Of a stretch of DNA of 64,000 nt, positions 53,579-62,468 are shown one piece after another (positions within the stretch are counted from its first letter, which is position 1; every line of letters starts with the position of its first letter). Below the pieces are notes generated by a model. It saw nothing but the letters and a program-made list of their open reading frames with translations. It searched no databases and was not told the DNA's origin. The position numbers and the translations under genes were made by a program. Source of the stretch: Modestobacter marinus (GTDB taxonomy: Bacteria; Actinomycetota; Actinomycetes; Mycobacteriales; Geodermatophilaceae); NCBI RefSeq assembly GCF_011758655.1, contig NZ_JAAMPA010000003.1:248001-312000 (forward strand). The letters are read 5' to 3'.

Positions 53579-54688
53579 GTGAACCGGTCCAGCTGGTGGG
53601 GTCAGGCCATCTGGGCGGTGCCGTGGCTGCTGTTCCAGTACTTCCCGATCGCCGACCTGGTGACCACCGACCGCCCGGCACCGGCCCGCTGGGTCGGCTG
53701 GCTGGGGTTGATCGCCTTCACCGTCGTCTACCTGCGGGTGATCGGCCGGCTCGGCCGGCCCCGGGCGCTGCGGCCGGACTTCGTGGTGATGACCTCGCTG
53801 GCCGTCGCCCTCGTCGTCGGGTTCGGCGCCAGTTGGGCCGGACTGATGATCTACGTGTCGGCCGCGGCCGCCGCCGCGCTGCCGTGGCGCTGGGTGTGGC
53901 CGGCGGTGATCGCCGCGGCGCTGCTCTGCCTCGCGGTGATCCTCGCCGACGAGGTCTCCGGGCAGCTGTTCCTGCCGCCGCTCTGCCTGCTCACCGCGTT
54001 CGGCATCCGGGGCACCGGTTACCTGATCACCGTGAACCGGGAGCTGCAGGAGGCCCGCGAGGAGCTGGCCCGCAACGCGGTCACCGAGGAGCGGTTGCGC
54101 TTCGCCCGCGACCTGCACGACCTGCTCGGCCACTCGCTGTCCCTCATCGCGCTCAAGAGCGAGCTGGCCCGCCGGCTGGCCGAGGCCGACCCGGCGCGCG
54201 CGGCGGCGGAGATGGCCGACGTCGAGGAGGCCGCCCGCCGGGCGCTGGCCGAGGTGCGCGACGCGGTCAGCGGCTACCGGCAGGTCACCTGCGCGCAGGC
54301 GCTCGCCGAGGCGCGCTCCGCGCTGACCGGGGCCGGGATCGACGTCCGGCTGCCCGACCGGGTGCCCGCGCTGCCCGGCACGGTCGACGCGGCACTGGGC
54401 TGGGTGGTGCGCGAGGCGACGACGAACGTGCTGCGGCACAGCCGGGCCGGCACGGTGACGGTCGACCTGGCCGAGGACGGGGTGCGCGCGGTGCTGACGG
54501 TGACCGACGACGGCCGGGGCGCGCACGACCCGGTCACCGTGCTGGGCACGACGCCGGGGTCGGGGCTGGCCGGGCTGCGGGAGCGGGTCGGCGCGCTGGG
54601 CGGTGACCTGGTCGCGGGCCCGGTGGACGGCGGTGGGTACCGGCTGCAGGCCACGGTGCCGCTGCTGCCCGTGTCGGTGACCGCATGA
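53579..54688 (+). CDS. Sensor histidine kinase, DesK-like
   Basis: 369-residue NarL-type kinase. N-terminal membrane part with about five TM helices (residues 5-145), then HisKA_3 dimerisation domain with phospho-acceptor His180 in ARDLHDLLGHSLSL, and a HATPase domain with N-box REATTNVLRHS and G-box DDGRG, GSGLAGLRERV. GTG 53579 follows TACGGT by seven bases; GTG 53546 is an alternative. The stop overlaps the regulator gene (ATGA). The multi-TM sensor without extracellular domain suits membrane-state sensing. Confidence 0.9.
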   Translation: MNRSSWWGQAIWAVPWLLFQYFPIADLVTTDRPAPARWVGWLGLIAFTVVYLRVIGRLGRPRALRPDFVVMTSLAVALVVGFGASWAGLMIYVSAAAAAALPWRWVWPAVIAAALLCLAVILADEVSGQLFLPPLCLLTAFGIRGTGYLITVNRELQEAREELARNAVTEERLRFARDLHDLLGHSLSLIALKSELARRLAEADPARAAAEMADVEEAARRALAEVRDAVSGYRQVTCAQALAEARSALTGAGIDVRLPDRVPALPGTVDAALGWVVREATTNVLRHSRAGTVTVDLAEDGVRAVLTVTDDGRGAHDPVTVLGTTPGSGLAGLRERVGALGGDLVAGPVDGGGYRLQATVPLLPVSVTA

Positions 54689-55293
54689 CGATCCGGGTGC
54701 TGCTGGCCGAGGACCAGGCGCTGGTGCGGGGTGCGCTGCGGGCGCTGCTGGACCTGGAGGAGGACATCGAGGTGGTCGCCGAGGTGGGTCGCGGCGACGA
54801 GGTGCTCGAGGCCGCGCGCGGGTGCCGGCCCGACGTGGCGCTGCTGGACATCGAGATGCCGGGGCAGGACGGGCTCGAGGCGGCCCGGGAGCTGGCCGCC
54901 GAGCTGCCGGAGGTGCGCGCCGTCGTCCTCACCACCTTCGGCCGGCCGGGGTTCCTGCGCCGGGCGATGGAGGTCGGCGCCGCCGGCTTCCTGGTCAAGG
55001 ACTCACCGGTGGCCGAGCTGGCCCGCGGCATCCGGGCGGTGATGGCCGGGGAGCGGGTGATCGACCGCGACCTGGCTGCCGCGGCGCTGGCGATCGGCGC
55101 GACACCGCTCTCGGGCCGGGAGGCCGACGTGCTGCGGGCGGCGGCCGACGGGGCGACCGTCGCCGACATCGCCGGGCGGCTGTACCTGAGCGAGGGGACG
55201 GTGCGGAACTACCTGTCCTCGGCGATCGGCAAGACCGGGGCGCGGACCCGGGTGGAGGCGGCCCGGGTGGCGGAGGAGAAGGGCTGGCTCTAG
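54685..55293 (+). CDS. NarL/DesR-like response regulator
   Basis: 202-residue regulator: receiver domain (1-120) with Asp55 in ALLDIEMPGQDG and Lys in FLVKDSPV, and a LuxR-type HTH (about 140-200, LSGREADVLRAAADGATVAD, TVRNYLSSAIGKTGA). ATG overlaps the kinase stop by four bases. It probably controls the exporter operon, whose upstream palindrome CTGACATCTGTCAG is a candidate site. The stop is TAG and a dispersed repeat follows. Confidence 0.92.
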   Translation: MTIRVLLAEDQALVRGALRALLDLEEDIEVVAEVGRGDEVLEAARGCRPDVALLDIEMPGQDGLEAARELAAELPEVRAVVLTTFGRPGFLRRAMEVGAAGFLVKDSPVAELARGIRAVMAGERVIDRDLAAAALAIGATPLSGREADVLRAAADGATVADIAGRLYLSEGTVRNYLSSAIGKTGARTRVEAARVAEEKGWL

Positions 55294-55353
55294 GAGGACC
55301 CCCTCGCCCCCCACCTCTCGCTCCGCTCGGGGCGGGCCCCGGCGAGGGGGCCG
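55294..55353 (+). terminator. Terminator-like dispersed repeat, copy 4
   Basis: AGGACCCCCTCGCC, CTCTCGCTCCGCTCGGGGCGGG core, GGCGAGGGGGCC. It is the longest-loop copy of the family and lies between the convergent response regulator gene and the VapB-annotated-type gene. Confidence 0.65.
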
Positions 55354-55692
55354 TCAGCGCGCGCTGGCGGTGGTGTCCTGGTCGGCGGCGGGCATCAGCG
55401 AGTCGAGGTCGAGCACCCGGACGTGGATGACGTTGCGCTGCTGCAGGGCGGCGCGCAGGGCCCGGTGCAGGCCGTCCTCCAGGTACGTCTCCCCGTGCCA
55501 CTGGACCGCGTGCGGGAACAGGTCGCCGAAGAAGGTCGAGTCGTCGGCGAGCAGCGTGTCGAGGGCCAGCTCACGCTTGGTGGTGACGAGGGTGTCCATC
55601 CGGATCTGCCGGGGCGGGATCATCGCCCAGTCGCGGGTGGAGAAGCCGTGGTCGGGATAGGGGCGTCCGTCGCGCACCGCCTTGAAGATCAG
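55354..55692 (-). CDS. Conserved actinobacterial protein divergent from hrcA (CTG start)
   Basis: 112 residues, [16 protein letters not shown], then [34 protein letters not shown] and [17 protein letters not shown]. Homologues sit upstream of hrcA across actinobacteria and some carry a 'VapB-family antitoxin' label, for which I see no toxin here; the last block resembles ParB-like folds. Homologues begin at the Met equivalent to this Leu. The codon is CTG (55692), with GGGAGG seven bases upstream and TAGGGT (55743-55748) as -10 box, and no ATG, GTG or TTG between. CTG initiation is therefore likely. Confidence 0.75.
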   Translation of the reverse strand: MIFKAVRDGRPYPDHGFSTRDWAMIPPRQIRMDTLVTTKRELALDTLLADDSTFFGDLFPHAVQWHGETYLEDGLHRALRAALQQRNVIHVRVLDLDSLMPAADQDTTASAR

Positions 55693-55742
55693 GGCTGAGC
55701 CTCCCGCTCCCCGGCCCCCCGGTGGGGTCGTCGACGACAGCC

Positions 55743-55748
55743 ACCCTA
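55743..55748 (-). promoter_or_regulatory. -10 box of the hrcA-divergent gene
   Basis: TAGGGT on the minus strand, about 50 nt upstream of the CTG start and its GGGAGG site. It excludes the far-upstream ATG at 55899 as a start. Confidence 0.5.
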
Positions 55749-55847
55749 GTGGGGTCCGGAGGTGGTCGCCGACGCCCGGCGTGCCGGGATCGTTCCCATC
55801 CGGGAGGGTCGCGCCACGAGCCGGAGGACGGCGGCGGAGCGCGGTCG

Positions 55848-55878
55848 TATGCTGGCACTCGGTCCGCGCGAGTGCCAG
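55848..55878 (+). promoter_or_regulatory. hrcA promoter -10 with CIRCE operator
   Basis: TATGCT (-10, 55848-55853) overlaps a CIRCE element: CTGGCACTC, nine bases, GAGTGCCAG (55852-55878). This matches TTAGCACTC-N9-GAGTGCTAA with perfect self-complementarity. HrcA bound here would block its own operon, released on heat shock. Confidence 0.9.
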
Positions 55879-55936
55879 GCACCTGCCCTGGGCAGCCACC
55901 GCCGACCACGTCGAACCGGTACGGGAGGTGTCAGCC

Positions 55937-56959
55937 GTGGCGCACGACGACCGGCGCCTGCGGGTGCTGCGGGCGATCGTCCAGGACTACGTCTCCACCA
56001 ACGACCCGGTGGGGAGCAAGGCGCTGGCCGCCCGGTACGACCTCGGGGTGAGTCCGGCCACGATCCGCAACGACATGGCGGTGCTGGAGGAGGAGGGCTA
56101 CATCACCCAGCCGCACACCAGTGCCGGCCGGGTGCCCACCGACAAGGGCTACCGCTTCTTCGTCGACCGGCTCAGCGCGATCAAGCCGCTGTCGGCCGCC
56201 GAGCGCAAGGCGATCGAGAAGTTCCTCGACGGCGCGGTCGACCTGCACGACGTGCTCGGCCGCAGCGTCCGGCTGCTGGCCCAGCTGACCCGCCAGGTGG
56301 CCGTCGTCCAGTACCCGACGCTGGCGCGCAGCGCCGTCCGGCACCTGGAGCTCGTGCCGCTGTCGACGTCCCGGCTGCTGATGGTGCTGATCACCGACAC
56401 CGGCCGGGTCGAGCAGCGCGTGGTGGAGGTGCCGGTCGACACCGAGGCCGACACGGTCGCCGAGCTGCGTGCACTGCTCAACGCCGCGTTCACCGGCGCG
56501 AAGCTGGCCGAGGCCAGCGACAAGGTCGGCGACCTGGTCGACAGCTCCGCCCCGCACCTGCGCCCGCTGGTCGCCGCGGTCAGCGCCACCCTGCTGGAGA
56601 CCCTGGTCGAGCCCTCGGAGGACCGGCTGGTCATCGGCGGGACGGCGAACCTCGCGCAGGGCAGCGCGCTGGACTTCCCCGGCACCGTCCGGCCGTTGCT
56701 GGAGGCGTTGGAAGAACAGGTGGTCGTCCTGCGGTTGATGGCCGAGGTGGGCCCCAGCACGGTGACGGTGAGCATCGGCGAGGAGAACGAGCACGAGGCG
56801 CTGACCGCCGCGTCGTTCGTCTCCGTGGGGTACGGGTCCGGCGACCAGGCGCTCGGTGGCCTGGGTGTCGTCGGCCCCACCCGGATGGACTACGCAGGGA
56901 ACATCGCCGCGGTACGAGCCGTGGCCCGCTACGTCGGCCATCTGCTGGCCGAGAGCTGA
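55937..56959 (+). CDS. hrcA: Heat-inducible repressor HrcA
   Basis: 340-residue repressor of class I heat-shock genes. N-terminal winged helix ([38 protein letters not shown]) and the HrcA dimerisation/IDD region ([25 protein letters not shown] near 230; IGEEN near 280). GTG 55937 has GGAGG eight bases upstream. It is controlled by the CIRCE element 60-85 bp upstream and co-transcribed with dnaJ and rsmE, as in other actinobacteria. Confidence 0.95.
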   Translation: MAHDDRRLRVLRAIVQDYVSTNDPVGSKALAARYDLGVSPATIRNDMAVLEEEGYITQPHTSAGRVPTDKGYRFFVDRLSAIKPLSAAERKAIEKFLDGAVDLHDVLGRSVRLLAQLTRQVAVVQYPTLARSAVRHLELVPLSTSRLLMVLITDTGRVEQRVVEVPVDTEADTVAELRALLNAAFTGAKLAEASDKVGDLVDSSAPHLRPLVAAVSATLLETLVEPSEDRLVIGGTANLAQGSALDFPGTVRPLLEALEEQVVVLRLMAEVGPSTVTVSIGEENEHEALTAASFVSVGYGSGDQALGGLGVVGPTRMDYAGNIAAVRAVARYVGHLLAES

Positions 56960-56975
56960 GGACTGAGAACGCTTC

Positions 56976-58112
56976 ATGGCAACCGACTACTACGGCGTGC
57001 TGGGCCTTGCCCAGGGAGCCAGCGACACCGAGATCAAGCGCGCCTACCGCCGGATGGCCCGCGACCTCCACCCCGACGTCAACCCCGACCCGGGCGCGAA
57101 GGAGAAGTTCGGCGAGGTCAGCCGGGCCTACGAGGCGCTGACCGACCCGGAGAAGCGGCGGATCATCGACCTGGGCGGTGACCCCTACGACACCAACGGC
57201 GGTCGCGGTGGGAGCCCGTTCGGCAACGCCGCCGGCTTCGGCGGGCTCGGCGACATCATGGACGCCTTCTTCGGCGGGGGTGCCGCCCGCGGGCCGCGTG
57301 GCCGCACCCGTGAGGGCGAGGACGCGCTGATCCGGGTCGACCTGGACCTCGACGAGACCGTCTTCGGCACCACGACCGAGGTCACCGTCGACACCGCCGT
57401 GCTCTGCGACGCCTGCACCGGTGCCGGCACCGCGCCGGGCACCCACCCGGAGACCTGCTCCACCTGCAACGGCCGCGGCGAGGTGCAGAGCGTGCAGCGC
57501 TCCTTCCTCGGTCAGGTCATCGCCAGCCGCCCGTGCCCCACCTGCCAGGCCACCGGCCAGGTCATCCCGCACCCGTGCCCCAAGTGCGCCGGTGACGGGC
57601 GGGTGCGCTCCCGCCGCACGATCCCCGTCAAGGTCCCGGCCGGCGTCGAGGACGGCATGCGGATCCGGCTCGCCGGCTACGGCGAGGTCGGCCCCGGTGG
57701 TGGCCCCGCCGGCGACCTCTACGTCGAGGTCCGCGAGCGCCCGCACGACGTCTTCACCCGCGACGGCGAGGACCTGCACTGCCGGGTCACACTGCCGATG
57801 ACCGCGGCCGCGCTGGGCACCACGCTGAAGCTGGAGACCCTCGACGGCAACGAGGACCTGTCGATCAAGGCCGGCACCCAGTCCGGCACCGTGCTCACCC
57901 TGCGCGCCCACGGCGCCCCGCGGCTGCGCGGCACCGGCCGGGGCAACCTGCTCGTGCACCTGGACGTGCAGACGCCCACCCGGGTCGACGGCCGGCAGGC
58001 CGAGCTGCTGCGCGAGCTCGCCGGGCTCCGCGGCGAGGACCTCAGCGACGGCAACAGCGCGAACCACGGCGGCCTGTTCACCCGGGTGCGCGACGCCTTC
58101 AACGGCCGATGA
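56976..58112 (+). CDS. dnaJ: Chaperone DnaJ (DnaJ2 type)
   Basis: 378-residue type I J-protein that stimulates DnaK. J domain 1-68 with HPD at 32-34; Gly/Phe linker; four zinc motifs [42 protein letters not shown] (about 140-205; the first and third are not the exact CxxCxGxG form); C-terminal beta domains follow. ATG 56976, 16 bp after hrcA. Linkage to hrcA rather than dnaK-grpE marks it as the second DnaJ. The stop overlaps rsmE (ATGA). Confidence 0.95.
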   Translation: MATDYYGVLGLAQGASDTEIKRAYRRMARDLHPDVNPDPGAKEKFGEVSRAYEALTDPEKRRIIDLGGDPYDTNGGRGGSPFGNAAGFGGLGDIMDAFFGGGAARGPRGRTREGEDALIRVDLDLDETVFGTTTEVTVDTAVLCDACTGAGTAPGTHPETCSTCNGRGEVQSVQRSFLGQVIASRPCPTCQATGQVIPHPCPKCAGDGRVRSRRTIPVKVPAGVEDGMRIRLAGYGEVGPGGGPAGDLYVEVRERPHDVFTRDGEDLHCRVTLPMTAAALGTTLKLETLDGNEDLSIKAGTQSGTVLTLRAHGAPRLRGTGRGNLLVHLDVQTPTRVDGRQAELLRELAGLRGEDLSDGNSANHGGLFTRVRDAFNGR

Positions 58113-58867
58113 GCGAGGCCCCGGACGCACTCGCGGCCGACGGCGCCCCGCTCTTCCTGCTCGACGAGGTGCCCGGCGGCGACGTCCTGACCGTGGACGG
58201 CGCCGAGGGCCGGCACGCCGTCGACGTGCTGCGGCTCGGGGCCGGTGAGCGGGTCCGGGTGGGCGACGGCAAGGGGCTGCTGGTCGAGGGCTCCGTGCTC
58301 GCCGCCGAGGGGTCGGCGCTGCGGGTGCAGGTGCTCGCCCGGCACGAGGTGCCCGCGCCGCAGCCGGAGTTCGTGCTGGTGCAGGCGCTGCCCAAGGGTG
58401 ACCGGGGCCCGCTCGCCGTCGACCTGGCCACCGAGCTGGGCGTCGACCGGATCGTGCCGTGGACCGCGGCCCGCTGCGTCACCCGGTGGCGGGAGGACCG
58501 GGTCGACAAGGGCCTGGCCAAGTGGCGCTCGGCCGCGCGGGCCGCGACCAAGCAGGCCCGCCGGCCGCGGGTGCCCGAGGTGACCGCGCCGATGAGCACC
58601 CGGCAGGTGTGCGGGATGCTCGCCGACGTCGACCTGGCCCTGGTGCTGCACGAGCAGGCCCGCCAGCCGTTCGCGAAGCTCGACGTGCCGTCCACCGGCA
58701 CGGTCGCGGTGATCGTCGGCCCCGAGGGCGGGCTGACCGACGGCGAGGTGGTCGCCTTCCGGGCGGCCGGCGCGCACTCGGTCCGGCTGGGGCCCGAGGT
58801 CCTGCGGACGTCGACCGCCGGCGCCGCCGCCCTCGCCGCGCTGTCCGCCCGCACCCGCTGGGCCTGA
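58109..58867 (+). CDS. rsmE: 16S rRNA (uracil-1498-N3)-methyltransferase
   Basis: 252-residue SPOUT methyltransferase acting on U1498 of 16S rRNA. N-terminal PUA-like domain, then [33 protein letters not shown] and the knot region [14 protein letters not shown] with [16 protein letters not shown] binding SAM. ATG overlaps dnaJ. It ends the hrcA operon and converges on the ABC permease gene, with an imperfect inverted repeat between. Confidence 0.93.
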   Translation: MSEAPDALAADGAPLFLLDEVPGGDVLTVDGAEGRHAVDVLRLGAGERVRVGDGKGLLVEGSVLAAEGSALRVQVLARHEVPAPQPEFVLVQALPKGDRGPLAVDLATELGVDRIVPWTAARCVTRWREDRVDKGLAKWRSAARAATKQARRPRVPEVTAPMSTRQVCGMLADVDLALVLHEQARQPFAKLDVPSTGTVAVIVGPEGGLTDGEVVAFRAAGAHSVRLGPEVLRTSTAGAAALAALSARTRWA

Positions 58868-58875
58868 CGGCACGC

Positions 58876-58942
58876 CGAGTGCGCAGTTGAGGTCGTCGAC
58901 ACGGCGGGACACGCCGGGGACGGCGGCCTCGACTGCTCAGTC
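58876..58942. terminator. Imperfect bidirectional terminator
   Basis: TGCGCAGTTGAGG (58880-58892) pairs with CCTCGACTGCTCA (58927-58939) with two mismatches; an inner CGGCG-GGACA-CGCCG stem lies in the loop. It separates convergent rsmE and the permease gene. Confidence 0.5.
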
Positions 58943-58956
58943 GGCCGGCGGTGGCC

Positions 58957-60573
58957 TCAGCGCAGGGCCGAGCGGGCGCGGGCGCTGACCAGGTCGACGG
59001 CGGCGGTCAGCAGCACGAGCGCCACCAGCACGGTGGTCACCGCGCCCCAGTCGAAGGCGGCCACCTGGCTGGCCAGCAGCGCGCCGAGCCCGCCGGCCCC
59101 CAGCAGCCCGACCAGCACGGTGTCCCGGATCGCCACCTCCCAGCGGTACAGCGCGAACGCCAGCACCGGCCCGGTCGCCGCCGGCAGCACCCCGTACAGC
59201 CAGCCCGCCACCGGCCCGGCACCCAGCGCGGTCAGCGCCGCCCGGGGCCGCGGGTCCAGCTCCTCGGTGGCCTCCGCGGCCAGCCGCCCCAGCACGCCGA
59301 GGGTGTAGACGCCCAGCGCCAGCGCCCCGGGGAGGATCCCCGGCAGCAGCACGAACAGCAGCACCAGCGCCCACACCGGCGGCGGCACGGCCCGCAGCAG
59401 CAGCAGGGCCACCCGGACGGCGCTCCCGGCCAGCCGCCGCAGCAGCGGTGCCCGCCGCGGCGGGTGCGCGGCCACCCCGGCCAGCAGCACCGCCCCGGCC
59501 GTGGCCACGGCGATCGCGATCACCGACATCTGCACCGTGTCGACCGCGGCGGTCGCGACCGCGGACAGCAGCGGCCCGTCGACGTCCGGGGGCCAGGCGG
59601 CGGCCAGCACGTAGCGCAGCTGTTCCCCGGTGCGGTCGGAGACCAGCGTGGCCGGGGAGATCGCCAGGTACCACCACGACCAGACGACCGCGGCCAGCGT
59701 GCCGACGACGGCGGCGGTGAGCGCCGGGTCCCGGCGCAGCTGGTCCCCGGCGGAGCGCGGGTCGGCCACCCGGCGCCGCACCGCGCGGCCGCCGACGTCG
59801 GCGAGCAGGCACAGCAGCGCCAGCGCGTACACGCACGACCAGACCTGCTCCCAGCGCAGCGAGCTGAACGACAGCAGCAGCTGGTAGCCCAGCCCGCCGG
59901 CGCCGATCAGCCCGAGCACCACGGCCGAGCGGACCGCGCACTCCAGCCGGTAGAAGGAGTAGGACAGCAGCCCACCCGAGGCCGGGGGCAGCAGCCCGTA
60001 CAGCGCGGCCGGCACCCGCCCCACCCCGCCGGCCAGCAGCGCCTCGTAGCTCCCGCGCGGCACCTCGTCGAGCAGGTCGGCGAAGACCTTGGCGGTCACC
60101 GCGCCGTAGGGGACGCCGATCGCGAGCACCCCGACCCACGGGTCCAGACCCAGCAGGTTGACCAGCAGCAGTCCCCACACCGCCTCGTGCAGGCCCCGGG
60201 GGACGGCGAGCACGCCCCGGGACAGCGTCCAGCCCAGCCGGCGCCGTCCCCAGGTGGTGCGGGCGACCGCCACCGCACCGACCGCGCCCAGCAGCACCGC
60301 CAGCGCGGCCCCCAGGGCGGCGTAGGCGACGGTGACCAGCACCGAGTCGGCGAGCACGCGCAGAAACGCACCGTCCAGGGCGGGAAAGAGGGCGGCGGAG
60401 GCGAACCGGCCGAACTGCCCGGCACCCGCCGGGTTGACGACGTCGCCGGCGAACGCCCCGGCCCCGGCCAGCGACCAGCCGACGACGGCGAGCGCCCCCA
60501 GCCCCCACGCCCACCGGGTCCGTACCCGGCGCAGCCGTGGGGGCGCCTCCGGCCGGTCCAGGACGGCGGTCAC
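58957..60573 (-). CDS. PhnE-like ABC permease, two fused permease halves
   Basis: 538-residue integral membrane protein made of two PhnE-type permease domains in tandem (about 15-260 and 275-535). Each has a binding-protein-dependent transport loop: SYEALLAGGVGRVPAALYGLLPP in the first, AALTALGAGPVAGWLYGVLPA in the second (partial citations of the EAA region). GTG 60573 overlaps the ATPase stop (GTGA). Phosphonate systems often have one PhnE or two; a single fused polypeptide lets one gene form the whole channel. Confidence 0.85.
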   Translation of the reverse strand: MTAVLDRPEAPPRLRRVRTRWAWGLGALAVVGWSLAGAGAFAGDVVNPAGAGQFGRFASAALFPALDGAFLRVLADSVLVTVAYAALGAALAVLLGAVGAVAVARTTWGRRRLGWTLSRGVLAVPRGLHEAVWGLLLVNLLGLDPWVGVLAIGVPYGAVTAKVFADLLDEVPRGSYEALLAGGVGRVPAALYGLLPPASGGLLSYSFYRLECAVRSAVVLGLIGAGGLGYQLLLSFSSLRWEQVWSCVYALALLCLLADVGGRAVRRRVADPRSAGDQLRRDPALTAAVVGTLAAVVWSWWYLAISPATLVSDRTGEQLRYVLAAAWPPDVDGPLLSAVATAAVDTVQMSVIAIAVATAGAVLLAGVAAHPPRRAPLLRRLAGSAVRVALLLLRAVPPPVWALVLLFVLLPGILPGALALGVYTLGVLGRLAAEATEELDPRPRAALTALGAGPVAGWLYGVLPAATGPVLAFALYRWEVAIRDTVLVGLLGAGGLGALLASQVAAFDWGAVTTVLVALVLLTAAVDLVSARARSALR

Positions 60574-61316
60574 CGCGGGGCGCCGTAGAAGTCGGCCAGG
60601 TCCCCGACCGTGAGCGCGGCCGCGGGCGCGTCGAGCACCACCCGGCCCTCGACCAGGCCGACCACCCGCGTGCAGTGCCGCAGCGCCAGCGCCGGGTCGT
60701 GCAGCGAGGCGATCAGCGCGCCACCCCGCTCGGCGGCGAGCCTGGAGAGCAGGGCGAGGGCACGCTCGGCCAGCACCGGGTCCAGCGCCGACGCCGGCTC
60801 GTCGGCGAGCACCAGCTCCGGCTGCTGCACGAGCAGCCGGGCGAGTGCGACCCGTTGCCGCTGGCCGCCGGAGAGCCGTTCGGTGCGCTCGAACACCCGG
60901 TCGGCCAGGCCGACCCGCTCCAGCGCGGCGAGCACCTCGGGCACCCCCTGGGGGCGCACCAGCGACCACGCCGCCCGCCAGGCCGGCCAATCCGACAGCC
61001 GCCCGGCGTTGACGTTGTGCACCACCCGCAGCTGACCCACCAGCTCCAGGTGCTGGTGGACGGTGCCGACCCGCGCGCGCAGCTGCCGCTGGGCCCGGCC
61101 GCGCAGCGCGGTGGGGTCCGCCCCGAGCACCTGGACCGAGCCGGCGGTGGCCGGCACCGAGCCGTTGACCAGCCCGAGCAGCGTCGACTTGCCCGCACCC
61201 GACGGCCCCACGAGGGCCACCCGCTGGCCGGCGTCGACGGTGAGGTCGACGCCGGCCAGGGCGCGGGTGGTGCCGTAGCGGACCTCGACGCCGTCCAGCC
61301 GGAGGACGGCGGTCAG
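60570..61316 (-). CDS. PhnC-like ABC ATPase (CTG start)
   Basis: 248-residue ATPase of the phosphonate/selenate-type importer. Walker A VGPSGAGKST, signature LSGGQRQRV, Walker B LVLADEPASALD, H-loop LIASLHDPALAL. The conserved N-terminal strand LRLDGVEVRYGTTRAL lies upstream of the first ATG/GTG/TTG codon, and the only fitting start is CTG 61316, which overlaps the binding-protein stop as CTGA, the same geometry as the ATGA/GTGA couplings elsewhere in the window. Starting at GTG 61220 would remove the strand before Walker A. Confidence 0.85.
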   Translation of the reverse strand: MTAVLRLDGVEVRYGTTRALAGVDLTVDAGQRVALVGPSGAGKSTLLGLVNGSVPATAGSVQVLGADPTALRGRAQRQLRARVGTVHQHLELVGQLRVVHNVNAGRLSDWPAWRAAWSLVRPQGVPEVLAALERVGLADRVFERTERLSGGQRQRVALARLLVQQPELVLADEPASALDPVLAERALALLSRLAAERGGALIASLHDPALALRHCTRVVGLVEGRVVLDAPAAALTVGDLADFYGAPR

Positions 61317-62275
61317 CTGATCAGCCCCAGGTCGCGGCCGATCGCCTCGATCTGGGTGTAGTTCGCGGCCTCGGTCGGGATGAAGGACCCGGCGCCGAAC
61401 AGCTCCAGCACCTCACCGCCGGCGGGCAGGCCGGTGAGGTACTCGAGCAGCCGGTCGGGCAGGTCGTCGCCGAGCCGCTCCACCGCCTGCGGGCTGAGCA
61501 GCCAGTGGTAGTCGTGGTAGGCCGGGGTGCGGGCGTACTGCACGACCGCCGCGGGGTCGACCGTCCCGTCCTCGACCCGCGCGTTCCACACCTGCTCGTT
61601 GAGCACCCCGGCCTGGTAGCTGCCGGAGGAGACCAGCGAGATGGTCGCGTCGTGCGAGCCGGAGAACCCGGGGCCGCCGGGGAAGCCCTGCGGGTCGACG
61701 CTCTGCTCGGACAGGAAGTACGCGGGCATGAGCCGGCCGGACGTCGAGGTCTCGCTGCCGTAGGTGAACCGCAGGTCGGCCAGCGGGGTCAGGTCGTCGG
61801 CCGGGGTGAGCCCGGTGGCGGGGTTGACGACGAAGACCGAGGTGAACGACTCGTCGATGTCGCGCTGGGCGATCGGCTCGGCGCCGGGGGTCTGCAGCCG
61901 GCCCTGCACGCCGGTGAGCCCGCCGAACCAGACGAGGTCGAGGTCGCCGGTGCGGAAGAGGGAGACGGCGGCGCCGTAGTCGGTGACCGGCTGGTAGACG
62001 ACGTCGAGGTCGAGTGCCTCGGACATCGAGTCGGCCAGCGTGCCGTAGAGGCGCTGCAGGACCTCGGGGTCCTGGTCCGGGATGGCGCCGATGGTCAGGG
62101 AGCCACGCGACCCGGACGTCGAGGCGGCCGCGCCCCCGGACGACGACACGGGGGACTCCCGGCTGCAGGCGGCGAGCCCGGCAGCGAGGGCGGCGGCGCT
62201 CCCGGCCAGGAAGCCGCGCCTGCTGAGTGCACGTTCTGCGAGACCACCCGACCGGACGGCGCGACGGGTGCTCAC
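61313..62275 (-). CDS. PhnD-like ABC binding lipoprotein, candidate selenate receptor
   Basis: 320-residue lipoprotein. N-terminus has a twin-arginine SRRGFLAGSAAA and lipobox LAAC (Cys37), so Tat export is likely. The body is PhnD-type: LTIGAIPDQDPEVLQRLYG, PVTDYGAAVSLFRTGDLDLVW, FGGLTGVQGRL, AQRDIDESFTSVFVV. This pattern resembles the branch often annotated as putative selenate ABC transporter receptor. No C-P lyase genes are near, whereas selD/selA/selB are 14-27 kb away. Ligand (selenate, phosphonate, phosphite) is not proven. Confidence 0.82.
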   Translation of the reverse strand: MSTRRAVRSGGLAERALSRRGFLAGSAAALAAGLAACSRESPVSSSGGAAASTSGSRGSLTIGAIPDQDPEVLQRLYGTLADSMSEALDLDVVYQPVTDYGAAVSLFRTGDLDLVWFGGLTGVQGRLQTPGAEPIAQRDIDESFTSVFVVNPATGLTPADDLTPLADLRFTYGSETSTSGRLMPAYFLSEQSVDPQGFPGGPGFSGSHDATISLVSSGSYQAGVLNEQVWNARVEDGTVDPAAVVQYARTPAYHDYHWLLSPQAVERLGDDLPDRLLEYLTGLPAGGEVLELFGAGSFIPTEAANYTQIEAIGRDLGLIS

Positions 62276-62353
62276 TACGTCCTCGGATGGGGCTGGGGTG
62301 CGGACACGGGGGACCTCCTGGAGGTGCGGACGACGGGGACGGCCTCATCGTCG

Positions 62354-62460
62354 CCCACGCCCTCCCACCCGGCCGCGCCGACCACCGAAATGGCCATGTT
62401 GGTGGCCACCCACGCCGTCCCGCCCGGCCGCGCCGACCACCAAAGTGGCCATCTTGGTGG
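62354..62460 (+). repeat. 55-bp-period direct repeat with palindromic core
   Basis: Two 52-bp copies (62354-62405, 62409-62460) beginning CCCACGCC and ending CCATNTTGGTGG. Within each, CCACCAAAGTGG/CCATCTTGGTGG-type halves form a near-perfect palindrome. It lies between the convergent-to-divergent spacing of the PhnD-like gene and the chemoreceptor gene end, where it may terminate the latter. The 62276-62353 part shows nothing else. Confidence 0.65.
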
Positions 62461-62468
62461 GCCGGGGG

